Shown here: positions 48,859-59,197 of the stretch, in pieces
Layout: each line of letters opens with the position of its first letter
Position numbering within the stretch: position 1 is the first letter of the stretch
Assembly: GCA_021464245.1 (NCBI GenBank)
Contig: JADCRB010000035.1
Location: forward strand, 124,001 to 188,000
Reading direction: 5' to 3'
Source of the DNA: Carallia brachiata
Taxonomy: Eukaryota > Streptophyta > Magnoliopsida > Malpighiales > Rhizophoraceae
Length of the DNA stretch: 64,000 bases
The notes under the pieces: generated by a model
Told to the model about the DNA's origin: nothing
Database searches by the model: none
The model's input: the letters and a program-made list of their open reading frames with translations, nothing else
Made by a program: the position numbers and the translations under genes

Positions 48859-49195
48859 TAAACGTAATTAAAATAATAATGCTTATAGATATTAAAATAA
48901 TAATGCTTATAGATACTGATTAATATTTATTTTTTTAGTTTTAAAAATTAAATTAAAAGTTTTAATTAATTTTAGAGTTCAAATTATAATTTAATAAATT
49001 TGGGGTCAAATTATAATTTATGAATTTTTAGTTTTTTCTAAACAGATCTGATTTTTATCGATTTTAACTAATTTTGATTGATTCTTAATTAGTCTGAATT
49101 TTGTGAAAAATCAACCTTGAACCGAACTTGACCCATAACCGGTCACTGGTTGAACCGGTCAGACTGGCTGGTTCAATCTCATGTTTACAACCATG
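48859..49195. mobile_element. ACCGGTT-type element, second copy (left part missing)
   Basis: Collinear with about 940-1326: TGTATAAA.GTAATTA, AAATTTGGGGTCAAATTATAATTTATGAATTTTT, a GATTTT.ACCGATTTT-like series decayed by C-to-T changes, and AACCGGTCACTGGTTGAACCGGTCAGACTGG near the right end. It contains a local 26-bp tandem duplication (AAAATAATAATGCTTATAGAT twice, about 48873-48917). The left terminus is replaced by the LINE fragment. Confidence 0.6.
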
Positions 49196-50253
49196 CTAGT
49201 AGGTCCCTTGAACAAGGGAGAAAAAAAAAAAGTCAAATAGACTAAATCGAGCAAGTTTGCATTATTTCGAGTTCGGACTTACGAATCAGCATGCTATTCT
49301 TAATAAAAAAAAATTATATTTTCACAATGTATTTATATACTAAATATGTAAAATTTATTATCATGGACTATCCAAGACAAAGGTTTTCTCCTGCTTGAAG
49401 AAGGTTAAGAAGGAGAAGAAGTAATTTTTATTTTTTTGTAATATATTGATGTGTATTAAAGGTAGGAAAAAGTTAGATAAGCACGTAATAATAGACATAA
49501 AATTGACATGTGAGATTTAGATTATTTAATCGTAAAAAATGTATTTAGTTTGAAAAAAAAAACATATAAACTATTACACTAACTGCATACCTTCCGCGTG
49601 ACATGCTATAAATTGTATGTCTATGTAGTCACACGCTTTAGAGTGTAAAATATACAATTGATTAAATATTTATATTCTTGTATACATTTATTTTATTTAT
49701 AACTTATATATAGTAATTAGAAAATTATATAAAATAAAAATATAAAAATAATATAAAATAATTAAATATATAATATTAAAAATTATACTTCTAAGACTAA
49801 AGATTTAAATTTCAAATTTAAGTCAGAGTTAATTAATAATTAAAAAATAGTTGTGTTCATGTAAAATATGTAAATATTTGCATGTAAAAAAATTCAAAGA
49901 TTAAATAATATCAGTTTTATTTTTCTAAACAATGTTCCTAAATGTTATAGTGAAATAATAGAAACTACAATATTTTACATTAAATGTATAGTTCAAATCC
50001 TAAAATTTGTTTATTATTTTAATTTTTGTGTCTTCTTACAAAAAAAACCTGTGAGCCTGTGTGGTCGTCGAGTCATCCGCATAACGGGTCGAATTTTCAA
50101 GTGAGCTTCCAACTTTAGTGATTTTCGAGGTATCCAGTTCAGACAGGTTCGGATCAACTCAGTGGATCGTGTTGCCTTTTGCAACCCCTATGTTCAATTT
50201 CCACTTGTTTCTGCCTTGGTAATTGGCCATATGTTATTATAGGATTTATAGGA
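49196..50253. other. AT-rich intergenic DNA
   Basis: No gene recognised on either strand. Confidence 0.55.
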
Positions 50254-50270
50254 TTTAGGGTTTAAGCCCA
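50254..50270 (+). promoter_or_regulatory. Telo-box plus site II element
   Basis: TTTAGGGTTT (50254-50263, reverse of the telo-box AAACCCTAA plus one A) runs directly into AAGCCCA (reverse of TGGGCTT), about 80-95 bases before the membrane-protein start. This pair is known from promoters of genes for translation and organelle proteins. Confidence 0.5.
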
Positions 50271-50348
50271 TTTTAGAACTTACTTAAAGCTTGACTGATT
50301 GTTGGTGACGGATTACTAAAACCCCTGCAAAATTTTTGCCACCGAAAA

Positions 50349-52294
50349 ATGGAATTGCAGTCAGTTTGTGTGGGGATTGCTGCTCCTAAACTCCGATTAT
50401 TGGCCCGTCGTCGTCTCTTTAACCATCAAATTGTAATCGCATCTCTTCAAAACTCTTGAATTGAGTTGATCTCTCTGCTGTTCTTTCTTCTATTTTTTTG
50501 CATAAATTTTAATTACTCATCTGTCTGTTTCTGTTTCTGTTTCTGGTTCGTCCAATTTTTGAGAAAATTTTAGGTTTCTAGGCGCCAAATTGCGTTGACA
50601 GACCCAAGATATCAGCTCGGGATTGCCCCAAAATATGTCTTTTCTTTGACAAGGGTGAAAAGAGAATTTCTAATCAGCGCTTCTACTGCTAACTCTGGCG
50701 TGGTGGACACAGAGTTGATGCTCCTGGAAAGGGAAGAGTCTGGTGTGCCTGCAATTTCTAGCAGTTTTGATGGGGTGGAGCCATTTAGAGGTAAATCCGG
50801 CTGCGTTTCGTTTTATGGGTTGACTCACCAGTCGGTGGAGGAAGGGAAATTTGTGTCTGCGCCCTTTAAGGAAGGCAAAGGCTCGTTTCTTTGGGTTTTG
50901 GGACCTGCTGTGTTGATAGCTTCACTGATTGTTCCCCAGTTCTTTCTTGGCCCTGCTATCGAGGCTTTCTTCCAGGACCCAGTTCTCACAGGTATTAATT
51001 GAACTTGTGTGCTTTTTTTTTCTGGATATTTGTGGATGAAGCATGCCATATGAGCAATCAGTTTAATGTGCTTGCTTCATGAGTTTTTTTGCTGCCTGTT
51101 CGATTGCCTGCTGCTAGCTAAATCCAAACAGATTTTGTTGCATTGCATTTTGGAGTGTTTACTAGATCTGTTTGTCTAAATTTTGACTTGCCAATCAAAT
51201 GAGGTGAACATTGATGGAGAGCTTGAATGGTTAGTCCCCAAATTTTATAACTTATCACTAGAATGCTATTTTTAAGACGTTAAATTTTTGAAGGACCCAA
51301 AACCTATTTCGTTCAGCCTTAGTGGTTGGCCATGCAACGTTGATGTTACTTTCATTTGTGCTACCATATGGCTTTCCGAATGATTTTATGGCTCCAGCAA
51401 TGGACTCTGTGGTTTCCACGTCAAGTTAGACCTGTTACTCGCAAATGTTGCATGAGAAAGTCCCTTTTATTAATGGTTTTGAAAGTAAACCCATATGGTT
51501 ATTCTCAAAACTGCTCTGTCCTGTTAATAGCTCGTGTCAAAGTTTGAAATTTGTAGGATTTGATTTACTGCAATCGAAATATATGGCTGTGCTGTGTTTT
51601 ATTTGGGAAAGTAAATCAAGCAAGCTCGTTTATGCCGAAAAATTTTGCAGAGATTTTTTCATCATTATCTTCCGAGTCCATGTTCTATCTTGGTCTTGCA
51701 ACATTCCTGCTTGTAACTGACAGAATACAGAGGCCATATCTGCAATTTAGCCCAAAGAGGTGGGGTCTCATTACAGGCCTTAGAGGATACTTGACATCGG
51801 CCTTCTTTGCCATGGGCTTTAAGGCTGTTGCGCCACTTCTCGTTGCATATGTTACCTGGCCAGTGCTTGGTCTGCCAGCTTTGGTTGCTGTAGTTCCATT
51901 CTTAGTAGGCTGCATTTCTCAACGTGCATTTGAGACTTGTTTAGAGCAGCGTGGATCATCTAGTTGGCCTCTAGTCCCTATAGTTTTTGAGGTACACAAG
52001 CTGATACCAATCCTGTTTTATTCATAACAATCCATCATTCTAAGATAAAAACTAAATGGTTTGTTGATTTCACAGGTATATAGGATATATCAACTGACAA
52101 AAGCTACTCATTTTATTGAGAAGATGATGTTCAGCATGAGCGGCCTTCCTAAATCTGCACAGTTGTTGGAAAGATACAATGCCTTGGTTGCTATGATAGT
52201 TACCTTCCAAGCCCTGGGTGTGGTCTGCCTATGGTCATTGTTGACATTTCTTTTGAGGCTCTTCCCATCTAGACCGGTAGCGGAGAATTATTGA
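50349..52294 (+). CDS. Predicted plastid integral membrane protein, plant-conserved, function unknown
   Basis: Exons: 50349-50432, 50574-50991, 51651-51991 and 52076-52294; about 353 residues; all junctions GT-AG with closed phases. The N-terminus is basic and rich in Leu, Arg and Ser (LLARRRLFNHQ), suggesting a chloroplast transit peptide. About five hydrophobic segments follow: LWVLGPAVLIASLIVPQFFL (around residue 135), SMFYLGLATFLLV, a long pair around TSAFFAMGFKAVAPLLVAYV and VLGLPALVAVVPFLVGC, and VTFQALGVVCLWSLLTFLL near the end. The C-terminus is RPVAENY. I recognise it as a conserved land-plant protein but cannot assign a function or a trusted symbol. The frame is intact, unlike several neighbours. 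Codon content and splice sites look normal. Confidence 0.85.
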
Positions 52295-53185
52295 CTTATA
52301 GGATGAATTTTGTTGGTCCTGTTCTCATATTTTTTATGTTCATTCAACACTTACTCAGCAAATCAGGTAGAATGCTAACGAGAGCTTCACTTTGAGAGGA
52401 AGCCACTTTGGACCCGAGTGTCTCTTGGGTCGACCATGAGACCAATTTTCATATGGACCTTCTTTTGGAGTGCTTGTGGCAGTTTAGAGCAAAAATAGCA
52501 TCTCGCTGCTTATAGGGAGACAGGAGACATCTTATATCAACATGGTTGTGTTGGGTTTCACGTTCTCTACTGCTTATGCATGCTTATAAGTAGCTCGTAA
52601 CTCTGTCAGCGGCAACCTGATGCCGGAAGCAATGGTATTAGTCTTGAGCTTAAAACTCAGCCTATTAAAACAAAGTCAAGAGTGGGGACTGGGGAGAGTA
52701 GAATTCTTGTGTCAGCAATCCGAAGCCAAAAATTAACTGAATTCTGAATATGAGTACCAGCCCTAGTCGTGATCTGTTCTGCCGTCCAGTACATTGTGCT
52801 CCTGCTTCTTGAATGTTGGCCATTCCAGGGTTTGGGAAAAGATTTGGAACAAGTGTTCCGATGATAATAAATCATTAATTTTAAATAATAAAATTTTATC
52901 ATTTTATTTTTTATTACTTAAAATATGGATGTTATTAAAAATTACAAAGTTGTTATTTTCGACATGGTTCTCTAACTAGAAAATCAAACTCTAAAAACCG
53001 TGCTTTGAGTTTCGAGTCATGTGTTGAGATAATATAGTTTATATTTTATATTGTAAATTTAGGTGGTATTTGAATTTTGTATTATTCATTTTCAAAAATT
53101 ACAAAAATGTAATGACCCACGTTCGACGTGATTTAGAGTCCTAGTCTGCGTAATAGAAGCCATTTTCCTTCTTTAACTGCCAGTT
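52295..53185. other. 3' flank and intergenic DNA
   Basis: Probably 3' UTR for the first 250-300 bases, then AT-rich DNA. No other gene seen. Confidence 0.5.
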
Positions 53186-53240
53186 AATTTGTGTACTTGC
53201 AGTACATGTTTTAATTTGTGTACTTACAGTACATGTTTTA
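53186..53240. repeat. Short tandem duplication
   Basis: TTAATTTGTGTACTT.CAGTACATG occurs twice in direct tandem with one mismatch (G/A); the unit is about 29 bases. Confidence 0.8.
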
Positions 53241-53505
53241 GATTCATTAATACTGTAGTTGATTTAAAAGAATTTTACTCAGTCCTAACAGTATTTAGAT
53301 GGTAGATTTCTCTTCTGTATGAGAGATTAAACGAGGATAACAATGGGTGACTTTCGCCCTCGATGTGAACATACAATAATTTATATATTTGTGATGTATA
53401 TTTTTTGTGGGGATATTGAATGAAGATAAGAACAAATGACCTCTAATGTCGGTCCACGCATATCACACATACGATGACTCATATATTAGTGATGCATATT
53501 TTTTA
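53228..53505. repeat. Dispersed repeat family R1, copy 4 (with partial duplication)
   Basis: Shares TTTTAGATTCATTAATA, CAGTATTTAGATGGTAGATTTCTCTT, GAGATTAAACGAGGATAA and GAACATACAATAATTTATATA with the copies at 13.4, 27.1 and 28.2 kb. The last half is partly repeated. Confidence 0.5.
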
Positions 53506-54573
53506 TAGATTAAAAAATAACAAAAAAAAAAAATCAAAAAATCACTGTTTGACTAACATCATTTAATCAAATTGGACAGAAACTATGAAATGGCAAAATT
53601 GCCCTTTCATATATTACAATAGAAAATTTAATTTCATTTAACACTATCTGTACGGTCCTCTTCTGCCCATCTCTTTCCAGTGTGAAAATCCCCTCGCCTT
53701 GAAAACTCTCTAATCTAACTTGACCCAAGTCCAGTTAATTAAGGGAGGCTCTCCGACAACTTTTTTTTTTTTTCTTCTTCACGTCAATTAACAGCATTTT
53801 GAAGACTTTGTGCTTTTTCATTGACACTTTCGTAATATATTTAAACTAGTCTGAACGTCTTTTTAACAGATGTTGGTTGTTAGCGCATTCAAATTAGACT
53901 ATTTTCCTTAACTTTAAAAAATGGTCAGTGCAAAATTTAAATACCGCCTAAATCTGCAGTATATAATATAAATTTTTCGGAAGTTCGGTAAGCCTCTAAT
54001 GCTTGATGCATGATGATTTCCCACGACCTCGGTCATTGGGATTTTTTGAAGAACTAAACAACTCAATTTTATCAACAATCAAATTGTTTATTTTATGAAA
54101 ACAAAAAAGATACCAACCAAAAAAAAGATTTGATCGTGAAAATGCTGCATGTTGAACGTTCTGCTAAGAACTTGACCAGAATTCTTCACATTGTGAACAA
54201 CTTGAAATCACTCGAGAATATTTGAAAGATAAGTTTTTTGCTCAAATATTCGAGATAAGATAATAATTAGTTGAAACAAGTTTTGTAAAGTCTTCCTGTA
54301 AAACTCCAAAATCTACATAATTTTTGAAAAGGATCTTGAGCTGAAAATTTTCAAAAAACTGCTTGATCAAAGAATGGTAAGTCAACTCCATCAACTGGAC
54401 ATCATCATTTTTGAGATTTATTTGCATTTTCACAACCGCTGGACGGCTGGACTCAACCTTTCGGTTTCTGATCCCACAAGGTATTATCCGATCAAATGGT
54501 GACAGTCTTCCTTCGTGCAGAGTTCTTTTATTCAAGCTGCTTGGACCACGAGATCTCGAGGCGAACTTGCAAA
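53506..54573. other. Intergenic DNA, no intact gene
   Basis: AT-rich. The last 150 bases (from about 54430) have a coding look that continues into the uL18 remnant (for example RSNGDSLPSCRVLLF), but no N-terminal domain or start was recognised. Confidence 0.4.
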
Positions 54574-54899
54574 GCAGCCTAACAGAGGACAGATATGTTT
54601 ATGAGGCCTTTCTTACAAAACGTTTTCTTTTCAAAGAGATTTATTCATGCAAAAGTGATGCACAGAGGAACGAGCAAAGTTATGTCTGTTGCTACCACAA
54701 ATTCCAAGGAACTTAGACACAGTTTGCCATCACTTACTGATAACACAATGCCTGTAGTGTTATTGGTAGCCTGATCGCCGAGAGATCAGAGGCTGACGTA
54801 TATGCAATGGCCTATGAGCCCAGAAAGAATGAGCGGATTGAGGGTAAGCTTGGAATCGTTCTTGACACCATTAAGGAGAATGGGATCATATTTGTTTAA
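54574..54899 (+). pseudogene. uL18 (L18p/L5e) family ribosomal-type protein remnant
   Basis: Three frames in series encode a recognisable L18-like C-terminal domain: SSLTED, then MFMRPFLQNVFFSKRFIHAK and VMSVATTNSKELRHSLPSLT, then CSVIGSLIAERSEADVYAMA and EGKLGIVLDTIKENGIIF before TAA 54897-54899. In uL18 proteins the block SxRxIHAKVI...SxATT(S)xxKELR followed by A..(V/I)G..(L/I)AER...DV is diagnostic of the rRNA-binding fold. The first frame change, near 54590, needs one or four extra bases to be explained. The second, near 54749, needs one missing base (ACA.TGCC). No start codon, leader or upstream domain is seen. Likely an organelle-type uL18 relative, broken, or a 3' exon of a gene whose other parts are lost. 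Confidence 0.5.
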
Positions 54900-55091
54900 T
54901 CTTATTCCCATTTTGTGCTTGTTTTGATCACTGCAAAAGAAATCTGATATGAGATCTAGCAACTGAACTGGAAGATTTGTCAGAAATATCAGATTGGCAT
55001 TCAGTTTCTCCCCTTTTGCTAACCTTTTTTTTCGTTTAAGTTCGTAACTAAAGAAATATGCGATACGTTTAAAAAATTTATTCTCTTAAAA
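54900..55091. other. Short intergenic spacer
   Basis: No feature seen beyond flanking AT-rich DNA. Confidence 0.5.
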
Positions 55092-56108
55092 TTCGTTTGG
55101 AGACGTTGTCATTTTTTATTTTTTTTATTTTTTTTTGTTTACTAAATTTTTGTATTTATTACTATCAATTTTTATTTTATTCTAGAAAAATAAAAAAGTA
55201 CATAAAAAAATGATAGTGAGAAAAATGGTAAAAAGAGTATGAATATAGAGATAAAAATGGGGGGAGAGAGAGAAGGTAAATAGAGAATGAGTAGAGAATG
55301 ACGAAAGAAATGGTAGAGAAGATGATAAAGAAATAGTAGGAAAAAATGAAAGAGAGAGGGTCGAGACAGAGAGAATGAGTAGAGAGAATGGCAGAGAGAG
55401 AAAAGAGAGAGGGAGAGACGGTAGAGAAAGAAGAAGCAAAGAGAATGATAGAGAGAGAAAAATGAGAGAGAGGGTAGAGAGAGAGAATGAGTAGAGAAAA
55501 TAGTAGAGAGAGAAAAAAGAAAGAAAAGGTAGAGAGAGAATGGTAGAGCGAGAAAAATGAGAAATAATGTGGGTAGATAGATAATAGTAGAGAGAAAAGA
55601 GAGAGAGAGAGAGAGCAGAGAGAGAACGAGTAGAGAGAATGGTAGAGAGAGAAAAATGAGAAAGAGAGAGAGTAGCTAGCGGGAGAATCAGTAGAAAGAA
55701 TGATAGAATAAGAAAAAGGAGAGAGAAGGTAGAGAAAGAATTAGTAGAGAGAGAAAAAGGAAAGAGAAAGAAAGAGGATAGAGAGAGAATAGTACAGATA
55801 GAAAAAGGGGAGAGATGGTAGAGAGAGAAAAAATATAAAGGGATAGAGAGAGGATGAGTAAAAAAGATATGGTAAAGATGGTAGATTGAAAGAGAAAAAA
55901 TTGTGAGAAAAAATATAGAAAAGAAAGTGAAAAACAAAATGAGAAATTAGTTTTTATTATTTTCTCAATTTATTTTTTTCCTTTTAAAAAATATTTTTAA
56001 CTTTTTAACAAAAAATAGAAAATAAAATTAATATCAAATATATATTCTGCTTTTTTTATAAAAAATAAATAAATAATAAAAAATAAAATTCATACCAAAC
56101 GGGCCTTA
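55092..56108. mobile_element. MITE-like element carrying an expanded purine tract
   Basis: The ends are related inverted sequences: the left has ATTCGTTTGGAGACG before a T-rich block; the reverse complement of the right has GGCCCGTTTGGTATG before a T-rich block. The inner flanks are AT-rich mirror-like runs (T-rich left, A-rich right), and the centre is the purine tract. The CGTTTGG termini resemble hAT-type MITE ends. No coding capacity. Confidence 0.5.
55195..55945. repeat. Degenerate GA-rich purine minisatellite
   Basis: About 750 bases almost free of C on the plus strand, built from variants of GAGAGAGAATGGTAGAGAGA and GAAAAATGAGAGAGAGGGTA with an irregular period of about 40-60 bases. 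The minus strand is a continuous polypyrimidine tract whose long open frame (Leu/Ser/Phe only) is an artefact of composition. Confidence 0.9.
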
Positions 56109-58947
56109 GATGATGCCATAGCGGAATCCTCTGGTGTTGCCATGGGATGCATAGCGAAGAATCACATACTAGCTTCGCCAGGTTGGACGTTAGACTGTAG
56201 AGGTGGTTTTCACTTGCAATTGTAATTTGGAGCAGTGAACAAATATTTCAAGAGGTGGTCAGCAGTGCAAAATCTTGGTGGCCACACTGGCGGAGAAAAG
56301 GCTCCTGCCATGCGGTACGTCGGCGATTGGTAATTGAAGGTTGCAGTGTTGTAACATATGCTTGAGGAGAAATCTATTATTATTTAGGACATACATCAAT
56401 AATTGAAAATTAAAAATATTAATTTTTTAGGTCAGTTTTAATTTTGGACACAAATTTAAATTTTATAACAATAAAATTATTTTTATTACATAATTTACAG
56501 TTGAATGGTTTTGGATTAAAAAAATTTTTTATTAACAACAGTTATTTTTATGTTTTCTTTTACAATCATTTATACATGACATATATTAATTGATTATAAA
56601 AAAAATAAAAATTAAATATATTACAAAATTATCATTAAAAAATATTAATTTTTTTAATTTTAATAATTATAAAAAAATTAAAAGTGATAATTTGCAACGA
56701 ATTTTTAAAAAAAAAATCATGAACACTGGGCGATATTTTTAATGCCTCTGGGACGAAGAAAAAAGTGATTTTTTCGCTGTTGAAAGGTATGGATACCTAT
56801 ACCTAGTTATTTACTGCCTTTTTTCAATAAACTTTTTTCGTTATTTTAATTTGTTAAAAAATACCCTGCATCTATTTTACCTTTTTGTTAGAAATCTTTT
56901 CAGTATTATTATCATAAATAAAATTACATTAAGATTAGGCGGTCATGTTAGTGAGATATACATAAAATAAATAGTTAGTTTAATATTATTTAATAATTTA
57001 TTTATTTATTTAAATCTAACTTTTTTTTTACAATTCAACAATTTTAATCATTATATATTCAATGTGTATGCACAATTGGCCTATTTGAATTTGAAGAAAA
57101 GGGGAGAAAAGAAAGTGTAGAAAACAAGATTTACTATTTATTATTTTTTCATCTTTTTCTCGTCTATTTAAACAATACTTTTTTCTCACAATTTTTTCTT
57201 TTTAACTTTCTTTCTTATTTTCTCTCACACCTATTTTTTTTTTTTTTTTACATATTTCTCATTGTTAGGATAAAACTTAGCACTACTCTTAATAGATTAG
57301 CGAAGCATAACCCCAATAAGGGAACATCACCCCTCTTTATCATATTGATACACAAGGCAAAGGATACACTGACGTCAATAACGCACCTTTTATAGATATA
57401 TACTTGAATTACAATTTTTAATGTACATATTTATTATTTATAAAAAATATTAAATATTTTAAAAATTGTATCATGAAACATTTCAAAATTTATAATTACA
57501 GAAAGAATCATTAATTTATTTCATTTTTTGATTTAATAGTGTTAAAAAAATAAAATTTTTTTTTATAATTATACATTTCGTAATATTTTATAACATAATT
57601 TTTAAAATATTTAATATTACCCATTATTTATTTTTTATACCATTCATCGTCCCTGATAACCTGACGCTAACTTAAACATAAAAAAAGTTCACCCCTAATA
57701 TCTTAACTTCTTTATTTGTAGGCGTCTAGTCCATTCATTCTAAGACTTCAACTTGATCAATATAAATCTCTATCACAAAATTTAACTAATCACTTACTTA
57801 CCTAAATAATTTTATTTTTTTATAATTTTCTTTCTTCGTAATTTTATTTCTCTCCCAATGCTAGCAATTCAAATATACCGTTAAGAGGCGGGTTGCATGA
57901 ACTTGTTGGTGTAAAAAAAAAAAAAAACATGCTGAACACATAGTCTACGAGTCTTCTGATATCAGGCATACCGGATCCCAAAAAACAGAAAAGTAAATAA
58001 ATTTGACGACTCACGTGTTTTAAACATTCATGATGCCGTAACCTGATATGTCCAAACATCTCCGATCAATGGAAATTCATCACATAGAATAATAGCCCTT
58101 CCAATACCCGAGCCCGAGTGCCGCACAGGCAGGAGCCATTTGAAAAATCATTGTCTCGTGGATTGTAGTTCCCCAAGAAAGTCTTTGTCTCTCGACGTCC
58201 TGTGGACTGTCTCTCTCTCCTGTCTCTGTCTCTCTGTATCCTCTCTTGAAACGCGTGGCACTGTCCTCCACCACCACCAAACAATCCAAAAGACAAACCC
58301 CATTACCCCACGCCCTTAATTATTTATTGACGACCCACCAACAAACAGATAAATCCCAACTATATTTCTTCATTCTACAGACCTTACCTTGTTTTTTATT
58401 TAGAATTAAAATTTTAAAACATTCGAATTTTGTCAAATGTGAAGTCAATTAAAGCTCAACAAATTAATTTATGACCTTAAAAAATAAATTCTTTTTAAAA
58501 ACATTTTTTTTCTTAGGAAACTTTTCTATTTTTTCATTTATGACCTTATGACCTTAAAAATATATTTAAATTGATAAAAAGTCTGTGAGAAAAAAATAAA
58601 TAAAAATAATATAATAATAATGATATTATGATTAATAAAAAATTATGGAGAAATAAATAATTAAAAAATTATGAAAAAATAAATAATAATATATGAAAAA
58701 ATAAAAATTAATTATTTAAATTAATAAATAAATTATAAAAAATAATTTTTTATTTTATTTTATTTTATCTTTTTACAGTCGAACAAGAGGTAGATGAATA
58801 AATGGAATTCTTTTTAATAAAGGAAATTAAATCTGTCTCCCGCCCCCCAATCGAAATAATATGAAGCCTAATTATAGCCGAAACCTAAACTTACACACAC
58901 CCCCTAAAAAAAAAAAGTTGCTCATAAATAAATAAATAAATAAAGAT
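56109..58947. other. AT-rich intergenic region
   Basis: A GC-richer patch at 56100-56360 and another at 57860-58330 have no recognisable protein or RNA. Two CT-rich stretches (about 58206-58245) resemble leader sequence but lead to no gene. The remainder is AT-rich with homopolymers. Confidence 0.45.
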
Positions 58948-58956
58948 AAACCCTAA
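58948..58956 (+). promoter_or_regulatory. Telo-box upstream of deoxynucleoside kinase
   Basis: AAACCCTAA, 242-250 bases before the chosen ATG. Telo-boxes are typical of promoters of genes active in dividing cells, which suits a nucleotide-salvage enzyme. Confidence 0.5.
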
Positions 58957-59197
58957 CTGATGCCTTCCCTCCTTCAGCTCCTTGTAGGAACCAAAATCCC
59001 TTGAACCCTAGCAAACACCCCAACCCAACCAAATTCTAAAACCCTCCCTTCGTTTCCAAGCCATTCCCTCTCTTCCGCCCGCTGTAGCTGCTGCTGCTGC
59101 TGCAATTTTATTTAAAAAATATAATAATTGTACTAGTAGGAGCCAAGTTGTAATATTAAGCGGGAGAAGTGAAATATGCTTGTTGCTGTTGTTGAGG

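Noticed and set aside
55182..55937. A 251-codon open frame on the minus strand of the purine tract
   Set aside because: It consists almost only of Leu, Ser, Phe and Ile because the strand is pyrimidine-rich; absence of stops is a composition effect.
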